A DNA stretch of 64,000 nt from Turneriella sp942492915 (GCA_942492915.1 OW818662.1:3596001-3660000), one strand, 5' to 3'; shown: positions 44,474 to 53,472, counted from the first letter of the stretch. Program-made: numbers and translations. Notes: generated by a model from the sequence alone, not told the origin.

Positions 44474-45802
44474 ATGCGTGGATTTCTTGGCCTTTTGGGG
44501 TACTTGTGTTTGGCGATTTTCTTGTGTGGACCTTTTCTCTGGTCGCAGACTGCCGCGCCAGAACCCACGGCTGCGCAAACACCTGCAACGGCACCGACGC
44601 CGGCACCCGGAATCGCCCCGGCACCTGTTGCTACCGCTGCACCCAGACCCAGCGGCTATTCCGGAGGCACGGTTCAGCGCAAGGTGCTGATTTTTGATTT
44701 TGAAAACCAGACCGGCAAAATCGAGTTTGATTATCTCTCTGGCAGCATATCAGACGCACTTGCCGATTCAATTAAGAAAACCGGAAAATTCAGGCTCATG
44801 CTGCGCGAAGACGCCCGGGTAAATTCAATCGCAGACGGTTTACCGCCAACTGGCAAGACGCAACCACCAGAGACAAATTCGGCCGATAGCTCTACCAATG
44901 AAGCGACTAAAGTGAATACCGCACCCAAAATGAATGTTGCGGTCAACCGCAACGAGGCTATCAGGCGCGGGCACGAAGCAGGCGCAGACGTTGTCGTGCT
45001 GGGAAAATTTTCAGAGCTGAAGGGTGTATTGCTCATGAGCGCACAGGCGTACGAGGCCGATACGAAGCTGCTGAAGGTTTCTGAAGAGGTTCTCACTACC
45101 TCAGACAGCGATATGTTCAATGGTATCAATATACTCGCTGCAAAAATCGCCGAATCGATGGCGCGCGAATTGCCGATGTTCGATTCTGCCGAAGCCGCCC
45201 GCCGGCGTGCGGCGCTCGCAACCGACACAATCGAAGAGCGCGATTGGGAGATTCAACTTTTCACCGGCATGCCGGTGTTGCATCCGCTGTATAGCAGTGA
45301 CGGAACGATCACTTATGCAAAAGGATTTCCCGTGCAGAAGCTCACCGGCTATTCTGTCGGCGCCGCAGTTTGGAACAGTTCGCTCGCGCGCAAAATTTAT
45401 TTTCTACCTAAAGAATCACGCTTTGGTCTGCAGACAAAGCTGACGCTGCTATCGGGCACAGCCGACGCTGTCGATACAAACGGCGCCCTGATCGTTTCAA
45501 ATGCGCCGCTTAACGGCGTGTTTGTCTCAAGCCATCTGATGTTTGGTGTACCCTATTTTCAGTGGCGAAAGTTTGCCGCCTTCGCAGATTTAGGTTTGGG
45601 CGCCGTCTACACGAACGTCACAAATAGCGGCACGAAAATCTTTTTGAGCGTGCAGCCGAGCGTGATCGTCGGCACTTCGGCAGCCTGGCATTTTTCGTAC
45701 TGGAGCCTGGGTTTGAGCTACAGCGCACAAGGGGCATTTTTTTCGCAGAGCCAGGCCTTTATGCAGCATGATTTTTGGATTTATGCAGGTGTGAGATTAT
45801 GA
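44474..45802 (+). CDS. CsgG-like N-domain fused to an outer-membrane beta-barrel, copy 1
   Basis: A 442-residue exported protein. Signal peptide (about 1-27), Ala/Pro/Thr linker (30-65), a domain beginning VLIFDFENQTGKIEFDYLS that resembles CsgG/TolB-N-like modules, and a C-terminal half of amphipathic strands ending in FWIYAGVRL, as outer-membrane barrels do. A homologous protein is encoded at 60582. The stop overlaps the ATG of a lipoprotein gene (ATGA at 45799), as in the second locus. Not recognised as a named family; a role in placing or exporting the partner lipoprotein is inference. Confidence 0.72.
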   Translation: MRGFLGLLGYLCLAIFLCGPFLWSQTAAPEPTAAQTPATAPTPAPGIAPAPVATAAPRPSGYSGGTVQRKVLIFDFENQTGKIEFDYLSGSISDALADSIKKTGKFRLMLREDARVNSIADGLPPTGKTQPPETNSADSSTNEATKVNTAPKMNVAVNRNEAIRRGHEAGADVVVLGKFSELKGVLLMSAQAYEADTKLLKVSEEVLTTSDSDMFNGINILAAKIAESMARELPMFDSAEAARRRAALATDTIEERDWEIQLFTGMPVLHPLYSSDGTITYAKGFPVQKLTGYSVGAAVWNSSLARKIYFLPKESRFGLQTKLTLLSGTADAVDTNGALIVSNAPLNGVFVSSHLMFGVPYFQWRKFAAFADLGLGAVYTNVTNSGTKIFLSVQPSVIVGTSAAWHFSYWSLGLSYSAQGAFFSQSQAFMQHDFWIYAGVRL

Positions 45803-46803
45803 GAGCGAAATTCAAGAATCTATTGCTAATGCCACTCTTCGCGTCTTGCACGGCAATCAACCAGCAAGACGCGTTTCTCGACAGCCTGCCACGGCCAGTG
45901 GACAATGTAGTGTTCAAAGATGATTTTGATAATGGTCTTGGCAAGTGGAATCAGACCGCGGGTACTTGGACGACATCGACACCCGCAATGAGTGGGCTCG
46001 CATTGCAGGCTCCTTCGAGCGCGACGGTCGCCACCTTTACCATCTCGACGACAGCAACAATCGACCTGACAGGAAAATCCGGTTGTGTCCTGGAATATGA
46101 CACGCAATTTCTGCTCAAGGGTGTAGTAGGTGTCTCCGCAAATGTACAGTTTGGCTCAACAGTCGTTGGGACGTTTAAGGATACGAGCGGAACATCCGAT
46201 ATCTCGAGCGCGACCAGTTTTGTACGCAGAAAAGCTGTCTTGCCGGCGGACGGCAATGGGCGCCTTTCATTCGTCTCAAGCGTGACAAACAGCACCACCG
46301 GTTTTGCAGATTTGCGTATCGACAATGTCGTTGTTAAATGCAACGATAGAGCTTCGACCGCTACAACGGTACTCGATGAAAATCTGAATGTCTCTGCGGC
46401 AAACTGGTCCTTGAATAGCCTTTGGACTTTCAATGCCACTGCCGGGTTAGGTGGTACGGGGGGCCTCGTGACCATCAGCGGTGGTGGCAACGCGCACCAG
46501 GGAACAAGTAACGCTACATATATACCCTCGATTAGTCTTTCTGGCCGCTTCGGCTGTGAATTGCAGATGTTCTACAACCATGCGAACAGCGCGGCCGAGA
46601 ACTGTCTGGCGATCCACTGGAATAGCAATCGCATTTGGGCGCAGTGTGGTACCGGTACTGCCGGCACGTTGCGGCTCTTGCTGACCGCGAACGAAGACAC
46701 GACGGGAAACACCTTGCAATTTCGCTGTATCGATGCTAACGGTGCGCTCGGCGGCAATAACACCTGCACCGTTGACCAGTTGAAACTGATATGCCAGCAA
46801 TAG
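45799..46803 (+). CDS. Surface lipoprotein with beta-sandwich modules, tandem copy 1
   Basis: A 334-residue lipoprotein: signal with lipobox FASC (Cys17), then two modules. The first (about 35-180) starts VVFKDDFDNGLGKWNQ and ends TTGFADLRIDNVVVKC, like concanavalin/MAM-type beta-sandwiches that bind sugars. The second (about 185-330) has DENLNVSAANWSL and ends CTVDQLKLICQQ. Paired Cys suggest disulphides. Its start overlaps the barrel gene. A close paralogue follows directly. The ligand is unknown. Confidence 0.75.
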   Translation: MRAKFKNLLLMPLFASCTAINQQDAFLDSLPRPVDNVVFKDDFDNGLGKWNQTAGTWTTSTPAMSGLALQAPSSATVATFTISTTATIDLTGKSGCVLEYDTQFLLKGVVGVSANVQFGSTVVGTFKDTSGTSDISSATSFVRRKAVLPADGNGRLSFVSSVTNSTTGFADLRIDNVVVKCNDRASTATTVLDENLNVSAANWSLNSLWTFNATAGLGGTGGLVTISGGGNAHQGTSNATYIPSISLSGRFGCELQMFYNHANSAAENCLAIHWNSNRIWAQCGTGTAGTLRLLLTANEDTTGNTLQFRCIDANGALGGNNTCTVDQLKLICQQ

Positions 46804-46818
46804 GATGATGCGCGCGCT

Positions 46819-46957
46819 ACTCACCCCCCAGCCCTCTCTCACCGAAGACGGAGACCCGAAGCGGGTCACACGGAGAGAGGGGGAGAAAGAACAATCTTGC
46901 CCCCCTCGCTTTTCAAGGGAGGGGCCGCTGGCTGCCGCCAGGCAGTGCGGGGTGAGT
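46819..46957. mobile_element. 139-base MITE-like palindromic element in the second lipoprotein gene
   Basis: The element has 9-bp perfect terminal inverted repeats (46819-46827 and 46949-46957) and two internal hairpins (46832-46840 with 46873-46881; 46902-46907 with 46919-46924). Alignment with the upstream tandem paralogue shows that just this stretch is extra, between the first codons and the hydrophobic core of the signal peptide. It resembles interspersed repeats with CTCTC/GAGAG ends that are frequent in bacteria. No transposase. Confidence 0.65.
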
Positions 46958-47947
46958 TTGGTGTCCTTACTGCTCTTCGCCTCGTGCACGGCCATCGATC
47001 AAAAAGACGCATATCTCGACGCGCTACCGCGGGTAGTTGACAATGTTGTATTCCGCGATGATTTCGAAAACGGCCTCGGCGGGTGGAGCCAGACCTCGGG
47101 TGTATGGACAGTATCGAATTCCGGCGGAGTTTCAGGCAACTACTTGCAAAGTGGCACGAGCGCCTCGGCGGCAACTTTCAATATCGCAACGGTGAATAAC
47201 CTGAACCTTACGGGCAGAACCAATTGTGTACTGGAATACGATGCCCGCTTTCTCATCAAAGGCGTTTCAGGCGTGTCGGCAACGGTGCTGTTTGATACGA
47301 CAACGGTCGGCACGTTCAAAGATACCAGTGGATTGAATGACATTACCAGCTCGGCCGCATTCGTGCATCGCAAAGCGTTGCTGCCAGACAATGGCTATGG
47401 CCGCCTGTCATTTGTCACGAACGTTACGAACGACACGACGGGGTTTGCCGACTTGCGTATCGACAATGTTTCGGTGACTTGTAATAATGCGCCGTCAACA
47501 GCCGTCACTGTCGCATACGAAAATCTCGATAGTTCAGCGGCTAATTGGTCTCTGCAGTCACCCTGGGCCCGCACGGCCGGGGTGGGTTATGGCGGCTCAG
47601 CGGGCTTGCAATTGCCGGTCGGCACTACCGGGGGTTCGGGCAATGGCGGAAACTGGTTAGCGACATTTCTCCCAATCGTGAATCTCACGAATCGATTCGG
47701 TTGCCGTTTAGAATTCTACTATTCCGTTTCAGCCGCCGGTAATAACTGCCTATATTTAGAGATGAACGGTAGCAAAATTTGGACTCTCTGCGGTGCGAGT
47801 TCAGTCGGTAACATCTCGACAAGTTTGACGGCCTTTGAAGGCGTTTCGTCGAACAGCATCGCCTATCGCTGCCTCGATGCGAATGTCAGCGGCGGAGGCA
47901 GTGTCACCTGCCTGGTCGATGAGTTCAGGCTCACCTGCCAGCAGTGA
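46952..47947 (+). CDS. Surface lipoprotein with beta-sandwich modules, tandem copy 2
   Basis: A 331-residue paralogue of the preceding gene, with lipobox FASC (Cys12 from this start) and the same two modules (DDFENGLGGWSQ to DNVSVTC; then YENLDSSAANWSL to CLVDEFRLTCQQ). The frame stays open from ATG 46805, but its first 49 codons are made by the inserted element and do not form a signal peptide, so I prefer GTG 46952; TTG 46958 and GTG 46961 are alternatives. The inserted element would then supply the new start region. Expression of this copy is uncertain. Confidence 0.65.
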   Translation: MSLVSLLLFASCTAIDQKDAYLDALPRVVDNVVFRDDFENGLGGWSQTSGVWTVSNSGGVSGNYLQSGTSASAATFNIATVNNLNLTGRTNCVLEYDARFLIKGVSGVSATVLFDTTTVGTFKDTSGLNDITSSAAFVHRKALLPDNGYGRLSFVTNVTNDTTGFADLRIDNVSVTCNNAPSTAVTVAYENLDSSAANWSLQSPWARTAGVGYGGSAGLQLPVGTTGGSGNGGNWLATFLPIVNLTNRFGCRLEFYYSVSAAGNNCLYLEMNGSKIWTLCGASSVGNISTSLTAFEGVSSNSIAYRCLDANVSGGGSVTCLVDEFRLTCQQ

Positions 47948-47961
47948 GGTCAGTCTCCGCT

Positions 47962-48111
47962 TCACCGACGGATAAATCTTCTGGTGTAATCTCTAACCCT
48001 ATCGAGGTGAGAGATGTCGTTGGTTGTTTTGGCGATCGTGGCCGCCGTAAAATCGACTATGCGGTCAAACCATTCGCTGATGGCGTTGCGAATTCGACAA
48101 GTCGCGCGTCT
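47962..48111 (-). pseudogene. Possible gene remnant
   Basis: A minus-strand stretch of about 49 codons without stop reads as a plausible amphipathic protein end (RNAISEWFDRIVDF...DYTRRFIRR) but has no usable start codon; ATG codons lie just upstream in another frame. It could be the end of a decayed gene. The rest of the gap 47948-48155 holds nothing clear. Confidence 0.25.
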
Positions 48112-48155
48112 TCATTTTCATTGCCGTCATCGTGATTGCGCGGTAGATTAAGCGC

Positions 48156-48890
48156 GTGGCAGCGACTGTGCACAAAAATGAGTCTGTAGACCGAGCACAG
48201 AATAAACTAGCACCGCCTGCCCGCTGGCGTCTGCTGCTTGAAGTGCAGGCTGCAGCTGAGCTCGCGAACCTCGGTATGAAATACCGCAGCCTGACGCGCG
48301 CCCGCGCAAACTATCAAAATCCGATTGTGCTGTTTCCCGGATTCGGCACCAGCGAACGCGCGCTGTCGCTGATGAGCGGCTATCTCAAAGACACCGGCGC
48401 CGAGGTTCATGACTGGGGAATCGGCCGCAACCACGGTTACGTTCCCGATCTGCTGTCGCAAATGCTCAATCAGGTGCGCACACTCTCGGCGCAGCGCGAG
48501 TCGAAACTGCATCTCGTTGGCTGGAGCCTCGGTGGTTACATCGCGCGTGAAGTCGCGCGTGAGCTACCCGAATTGGTTGAAAAAGTTGTCACGCTCGGTA
48601 CACCAGTGATCGGCGGGCCAAAATACACTTCGATCGGGGCGATGTATGCCAAATGGGGTTTCGATCTCGATGCAATGGAGAGAGATGTTCAAGATCGCGA
48701 ACTGAATCCGATTCAAAAAGAGATACTCGCTATTTATTCAAAGGGCGACAATATCGTCAGCTGGCAGGCTTGCATCGACCAGCGCTCGCCTTACGTGCGG
48801 CACGAAGAGGTGACGGGTTCGCATCTGGGGTTGGTCGTGAATACGCAGGCTTACGAAAAAATGAGGATTTTCTTGTCTCACGCACCATGA
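48156..48890 (+). CDS. Alpha/beta hydrolase (lipase/esterase-like)
   Basis: A 244-residue cytoplasmic hydrolase with the nucleophile elbow GWSLGG (Ser124), the oxyanion region VLFPGFGTSERAL (about 57-70), an acid in YSKGDNIVSW and a His in GSHLGLVV near the end. This gives a full catalytic triad. Similar proteins act on lipids or esters. GTG 48156 is the start. The SRPBCC gene follows 29 bases later. Confidence 0.83.
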   Translation: MAATVHKNESVDRAQNKLAPPARWRLLLEVQAAAELANLGMKYRSLTRARANYQNPIVLFPGFGTSERALSLMSGYLKDTGAEVHDWGIGRNHGYVPDLLSQMLNQVRTLSAQRESKLHLVGWSLGGYIAREVARELPELVEKVVTLGTPVIGGPKYTSIGAMYAKWGFDLDAMERDVQDRELNPIQKEILAIYSKGDNIVSWQACIDQRSPYVRHEEVTGSHLGLVVNTQAYEKMRIFLSHAP

Positions 48891-48919
48891 CGCGATGCGA
48901 ATATTGTATACTGTAGTCG

Positions 48920-49369
48920 ATGCAACACTTTCAGAAGAAAACTAAAATCGCCGCGAGCGCCGCGCGTGTGTTTGGATTTCATGAAGCACCCGATGCTTTC
49001 GCGCGCCTGCAACCACCGTGGCGGACGACCGAAATTATTCAAGCACCCGTTTCACTGGCGGTGGGCACGCGCGTAATTTTGCGGACAAAAATCGGGCCGC
49101 TGTGGCAAACGATTGAGGCCGAACATGTTGAATATGAAGCGGGGCATATGTTTGCCGACCGTATGGTAAAGGGCCCGTTTCGTTACTGGCTGCACCGGCA
49201 CATTGTCGAGCCTGTTTCAGAACACGAATGCATCCTCATTGACGACATCGCATATGCCCTGCCGCTCGGGTCCGTGGGTGCTTTTTTCGGCGGCTGGTTT
49301 GCGTGGCGTGAGTTAGAGCGGCTGTTTGAATACCGTCACGAGGTAACGCGCGAGGTGTGTGAAGTTTAA
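48920..49369 (+). CDS. SRPBCC-family ligand-binding protein
   Basis: A 149-residue protein with the profile of the START/polyketide-cyclase-like fold: an N-terminal strand with FQKKTKIAASAARVFGFHE, central antiparallel strands and a long C-terminal helix (WRELERLFEYRHEV). The pattern matches small ligand-binding SRPBCC proteins that bind lipids or hydrophobic compounds. It follows an alpha/beta hydrolase and may act with it. Ligand unknown. Confidence 0.75.
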   Translation: MQHFQKKTKIAASAARVFGFHEAPDAFARLQPPWRTTEIIQAPVSLAVGTRVILRTKIGPLWQTIEAEHVEYEAGHMFADRMVKGPFRYWLHRHIVEPVSEHECILIDDIAYALPLGSVGAFFGGWFAWRELERLFEYRHEVTREVCEV

Positions 49370-49453
49370 TCAGATATACGCGGGCAGAATTTTTCGCTCG
49401 CAGCACAGACTCTCTCGATTCTCATGACCTTCAAATTCGTATCAGGAGACCTT

Positions 49454-50044
49454 ATGAAAAAATTGACCTGGTTCATCGCCTCGCTGTTGCTTATCGGTTC
49501 GTGGCAGGCTGCCACGGCATGCCCTGACGGCTTTCAGCACCTGGCGAATAATCTCTGCTACAAAGGATACGTACCTTCATGCCCCGAAATGGCGCAGGGC
49601 GCAACGAAGTTTATTGGCAACGGCAAAGACAGCTGCAATCTCACAAGCGGCAAAAAAGGCCAGGCTCCGTCATGCAGAAAAGGCGGTAGTTTGAAAGAAG
49701 ACTATTTACTGAAAATGGGTAAAACGAATCTGCCCCCGCACATGAACCCGAAAGAAGACTATTGCATTCAGGCGCAGAAAACGGTTTATTGTCTCAGCCC
49801 TGCCCAGCCTGTTGTGGGCTCACAAGGGTCAATCATGGCCTGCAAACGCAGAGAAATGAAACCGTTTGTTTGTCCGGCAGGCATGACGTTCAAGGCGCTC
49901 AAAGGTTCTGACGTGACGGGCATGGGTTGTTTCAGCGGCCCCAACGTCTCGGCGGCTAAATGCGAAGACGGTTACACCTTCAAATACATTTCGAACAAAC
50001 CGATTTGTGACGGTGAAAAGCAGGGCCCCCCGAATTTGAGATAA
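49454..50044 (+). CDS. Cys-rich exported protein
   Basis: A 196-residue protein with signal peptide (cleavage after ATA) and a mature part with twelve or so Cys in short repeats such as CPDGFQHLANNLCY and CPAGMTFKALKG...GCFSGP, then CEDGYTFKY. The repeats look like small disulphide-stabilised knots. I do not recognise the family. GGAG precedes ATG 49454 at good spacing; the open frame begins at 49424. Confidence 0.68.
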   Translation: MKKLTWFIASLLLIGSWQAATACPDGFQHLANNLCYKGYVPSCPEMAQGATKFIGNGKDSCNLTSGKKGQAPSCRKGGSLKEDYLLKMGKTNLPPHMNPKEDYCIQAQKTVYCLSPAQPVVGSQGSIMACKRREMKPFVCPAGMTFKALKGSDVTGMGCFSGPNVSAAKCEDGYTFKYISNKPICDGEKQGPPNLR

Positions 50045-50076
50045 GGTTTAATTGCGAGAATCGTTAACTCTGGGCA

Positions 50077-51801
50077 TTAATGCCAGCCCGGGGTGAAGCG
50101 GTCGCCTCGCGTAAGGTCGGCGAATGACACGATCGACGCGCGTTTCGTCACCGCACACTCAAGCTTAACCTCGCGTCGTTTGTGATCGGCGATGCGTGTT
50201 ACCAGAAAATGTTTTTCGCCGTTCGTTGGCTTTACCGCAGTCCATTTTGAATGGAGAATTTTACTGAATGGCACCTTGCCCGTCTGGGCATTGGCGGGCA
50301 ACGGCGCGGTTTTCTTCGCCGGGCAGCTCAAGCGCTTTGCCGTGTAGAGCTGCAAATACTTCTGAAAACGATTCATCACCAGTTCGTGCACCGGTGCCTG
50401 CGTCTGTGCATAGATACCCCAGGGTAACGCCGGCTCAAAGTCATGGATTGCCGCCAGTGCCTGGCCCGTCGCCGGTAATGTGCGGAACTCTAATCTGCCA
50501 GAGGGTGCCGCGTTCTCGCGAAGCAACATGCCGCCCGTGATATAATACAGCGCGCGCGTGCTGTCAGACCGCTCGACCGAATAATCGAGCTTCAACAGCA
50601 ACAAACCTTGCCCGGTAAAAACCAGATCACGCCCGTGCATCGTCACTTTAATGAGCCCCCGCAGGTAAGCCTCAAGCCAGCGGCCATAACGCAGCGCGAG
50701 CCAGTGCGCATCGACGCCATTGGGTACGTCGAGCCGCTGCACCGAGCGCACGTTGCGCTGGCGAATCTGCCTGATGACGGGTAATGCCAGCCTTGTGGGC
50801 TTTTCTGCATTTGCCACCGTCAGCATAGCTGCGAGTGATTGAGGTTCGCGCCCAACCAAAACCGGGAGCACATTGTTCTCTGCCAGCATGTCGTGCTTGA
50901 GGCTTTCGACCAACGGATCGATCAGCGTGCGCGCCGCACCTGAAAAAATGCGCACCCAAAGTTTGCTCAGCGCGTACGAGTTTACCGGCAATGTTATAAT
51001 GTGCAGCGTGCGGCCCAGCACGCGGGCTGCCGCCTGCATGAGTTCATTATAACTCACGACCGTGGTAGAACCGATGTTCAAAATCTTGTATGCGATGTCT
51101 CGCGGGCCGCGGGCTTCTTTTACTGTGCCGGATTTTTTAAGAGCCTGCACCGGCACACGTGCATCAAAACTTGCGGGAATTTTAGCGAAGGGTTTTTCAC
51201 AGCAGGCGACAATCGCCGCGGTTACATCGCTGATGCTCACCGGCTGCGATTTTGAACGCGTCCAGGCGGGGCACACCATCACAGGCAGCCGCTTGACGAG
51301 GCGTGAAAGCACCTGGTACGACGAGCCTCCCGCACCAATGACGAGCCCGGCTCTGAGCGCAATCAGCGGTGTACCGTAAGAAGCCAGCGTGCGCTCAACT
51401 TCGAGTCGGCTCTTCAGATGCAAAGAGAGCTCGCCTTCAGGCACAAGGCCGCCCAGATAAATAATGCGCTCGACACCGGCTTCACGGCACGCGCGCGCGA
51501 AGTTGTCGGCGACGATCAGGTCGAGGTCTTGAAACGTGCCCTGCGTCAGCCGATTATTCGGCAGCATTGAATGTATCAGATAAACGGCAATGCTGCAACC
51601 CTGAAGACTATCCTCAACCTGTTTGAGTGAAAACACGTCGCACTGCCGTGTTTCGAGCGCAACACCCGCGCCGCTGTCGGCAACGGAGCGGGCAAGAATG
51701 CGCACCGCATGTCCACGTCGCATGAGCTCGACGGCCAGCGCTTTGCCGGCGAAACCACTGCCGCCGGCGATCGCGATGCGAGGTTTATTTTTCAGAACCA
51801 A
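50077..51801 (-). CDS. NmrA/epimerase-like SDR fused to a TIGR02450 Trp-rich domain
   Basis: A 574-residue protein. Residues 1-330 or so form an atypical SDR with the nucleotide motif IAIAGGSGFAGKALA, like NmrA/YbjT proteins. A middle domain (about 355-490) has no clear relative to me. The last 65 residues (510-574) carry KILHSKWTAVKPTNGEKHF...GWH, the pattern of the small stand-alone protein family TIGR02450 (DUF2389). A fusion of the two is unusual. It overlaps the outer-membrane protein gene upstream by 10 bases. Cytoplasmic; no signal peptide. Confidence 0.8.
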   Translation of the reverse strand: MVLKNKPRIAIAGGSGFAGKALAVELMRRGHAVRILARSVADSGAGVALETRQCDVFSLKQVEDSLQGCSIAVYLIHSMLPNNRLTQGTFQDLDLIVADNFARACREAGVERIIYLGGLVPEGELSLHLKSRLEVERTLASYGTPLIALRAGLVIGAGGSSYQVLSRLVKRLPVMVCPAWTRSKSQPVSISDVTAAIVACCEKPFAKIPASFDARVPVQALKKSGTVKEARGPRDIAYKILNIGSTTVVSYNELMQAAARVLGRTLHIITLPVNSYALSKLWVRIFSGAARTLIDPLVESLKHDMLAENNVLPVLVGREPQSLAAMLTVANAEKPTRLALPVIRQIRQRNVRSVQRLDVPNGVDAHWLALRYGRWLEAYLRGLIKVTMHGRDLVFTGQGLLLLKLDYSVERSDSTRALYYITGGMLLRENAAPSGRLEFRTLPATGQALAAIHDFEPALPWGIYAQTQAPVHELVMNRFQKYLQLYTAKRLSCPAKKTAPLPANAQTGKVPFSKILHSKWTAVKPTNGEKHFLVTRIADHKRREVKLECAVTKRASIVSFADLTRGDRFTPGWH

Positions 51802-52598
51802 TACCTGATACCAACTTCGGCGTAATGCAGCCAGGTGAAGTTATAGACGCTACCGCCGCCCTTGGAGCCACCTTCAACGGTGCGGTACCCGGCAGAGATA
51901 TCCCAGTTCTCATGCAGCCGATGGACGACTTTGAGCGAAACATCTTCTGCGCGCCCGTAGGGTGAAGCTAATGCGTCCGCGTCGAGTTCTAAAGCCCAAA
52001 TCGGCGTCATCTCATAGCGCAGGTTAATGTGCAGCAGCGGCACGAAGCCGACATTGCCGCGGGTGGCGTAGAGGTTATCTTGAAAAAGGGTGATTTCTGC
52101 GTCGCGCATTTTTCCCGTGAAACCGAGCCGCATCGAGAAGTTACCTGACTCGACGAGGCGATAACGATAGGTCAACCGGTAAGAATCAAAACGGTAACGC
52201 GCGCGGATAGATTTGCCGGCGACAAACGTTTGCCCTTGGTACGAAATATCCGTCGCAGATGTACCGCTGGCCTCTACTGCAAGTGGCGCATACAGGCCGC
52301 GCAATTCATGATTCTTCAGAAATTCATAGCCTAAGTAAACCCTTCCGGTTGGCCAAGGGCCTGTCGCGAAACTGGTCAGCGAAAAGCGTGTTGCGGCGCC
52401 GCTCGGAATTTCGACATCGTTGACCCCTTGAAAGACCGCACCACCGTCTAATTCGAGATGCGCTGTGCGCCGTTCAGCTGCGCTCGCTGGTGCGCTGACG
52501 AGCAACAGGCAGAAAGCCAGCAAAGTCTGTTTAACGATTTGTGCCTTGGTCTTTCGTTGTAGCGCACGGCGAATGGTTCTGGTTATTTTCATAGTCAT
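51792..52598 (-). CDS. Outer membrane beta-barrel protein
   Basis: A 268-residue exported protein. A basic N-terminus, hydrophobic core and cut near ASAAE are followed by alternating strands such as RARYRFDSYRLTYRYRLV and a final strand ending in Phe (YAEVGIRYWF), the C-terminal barrel signal. The length suits an 8- to 10-strand barrel. ATG 52598 or 52592 is the start. Overlap with the fused SDR gene means one transcript. Confidence 0.78.
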   Translation of the reverse strand: MTMKITRTIRRALQRKTKAQIVKQTLLAFCLLLVSAPASAAERRTAHLELDGGAVFQGVNDVEIPSGAATRFSLTSFATGPWPTGRVYLGYEFLKNHELRGLYAPLAVEASGTSATDISYQGQTFVAGKSIRARYRFDSYRLTYRYRLVESGNFSMRLGFTGKMRDAEITLFQDNLYATRGNVGFVPLLHINLRYEMTPIWALELDADALASPYGRAEDVSLKVVHRLHENWDISAGYRTVEGGSKGGGSVYNFTWLHYAEVGIRYWF

Positions 52599-52635
52599 GA
52601 GAGTGCCTTCTGAGAAACCTTATGTCAATCGCGAA

Positions 52636-53334
52636 TCAGGCACGCGTTTTTGGCCTGACGCTCGAGAGCCCCCCGTCGACGCCGAGAACCTGACCCGTGA
52701 TCCACGAGTTTGATGGGTCGAGAAAGAAGCAGATCGCGCGCGCGATGTCTTCGGGCGACCCCACGCGACCGAGCGGGTGCATAGCTTCAGACACCTTGCG
52801 TGAATTTTCGTTACTCGTCAGCGCAGCGGTAAGCGGTGTTTCAGTAAGTCCCGGTGCCACGGCATTGAAGCGTAGGTTGCTGCCGGCATAAGTGGCGGCC
52901 GCTGAAAGGGTGAGACCAATGATACCGGCTTTTGCAGCGGCAATCGCTTCGTGGTTTGAGAAGCCAGCCATCGCTGCGGCAGAAGAAATCATTACAACCG
53001 AACCTCCACCCCGCATGTATTTGCCGGCGGCACGTGTGACCGCAAATGCGGTGGTGAGTGAAGCGTTGATTGTTTCGGCGTATTGCTCAGGCGATACCGT
53101 GTGCGCGGGCCTGATGAGCAGCGACCCGGCGCAATTCACGACGCCGTCGAGCGCGCCCGCTTTTTCAAACACCGCATCGACGGCTGCGAAATCAGACGCA
53201 TCCAGAATGTGCTCTGGTACAATTTTGTCGCTGCTGCGCGCAGTCGTGATCACCTCGTGACCTGTCTTTCGCAGCTCAGAAACCACTGCCCTACCAATGC
53301 CGCTCGAGGCGGCCACAACGAGAAATCGCGCCAT
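52636..53334 (-). CDS. Short-chain dehydrogenase/reductase
   Basis: A 232-residue classical SDR. The Rossmann motif is VAASSGIGRAV (about 7-17), where Ala replaces the usual Thr-Gly, NCAG is the NNAG box, and the Ser catalytic motif is ISSAAAMAG. The position of the usual Tyr-xxx-Lys is taken by NHEAIAAAKAG, so the catalytic Tyr is replaced by His or missing, which could affect activity. A normal C-terminal VDGG ends the core. It is divergent from another SDR at 53493. Confidence 0.8.
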   Translation of the reverse strand: MARFLVVAASSGIGRAVVSELRKTGHEVITTARSSDKIVPEHILDASDFAAVDAVFEKAGALDGVVNCAGSLLIRPAHTVSPEQYAETINASLTTAFAVTRAAGKYMRGGGSVVMISSAAAMAGFSNHEAIAAAKAGIIGLTLSAAATYAGSNLRFNAVAPGLTETPLTAALTSNENSRKVSEAMHPLGRVGSPEDIARAICFFLDPSNSWITGQVLGVDGGLSSVRPKTRA

Positions 53335-53367
53335 ACAGACAATTTAGCGTATCAACGCCGCAGTGTG

Positions 53368-53380
53368 GTAAAACTTTTAC
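53368..53380. promoter_or_regulatory. 13-bp dyad between divergent SDR genes
   Basis: GTAAAACTTTTAC is a perfect dyad with one central base. It lies 34 bases upstream of the minus-strand SDR gene and may be an operator. Confidence 0.35.
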
Positions 53381-53422
53381 ATCAACATTGGACAAGCCAG
53401 GTGGCGGTCTGACAACGTGAAC

Positions 53423-53472
53423 AGACTTGCGCAAACTTGAACACAGTGTCATTTTTGCTTTGCGCACAGTCT
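53423..53472 (+). promoter_or_regulatory. Long inverted repeat upstream of the plus-strand SDR gene
   Basis: AGACTTGCGCAAA (53423-53435) pairs with TTTGCGCA-C-AGTCT (53459-53472), one extra C, spacer 23 bases. It ends 20 bases before ATG 53493, so it could be a regulator site or a leader hairpin. Confidence 0.4.
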
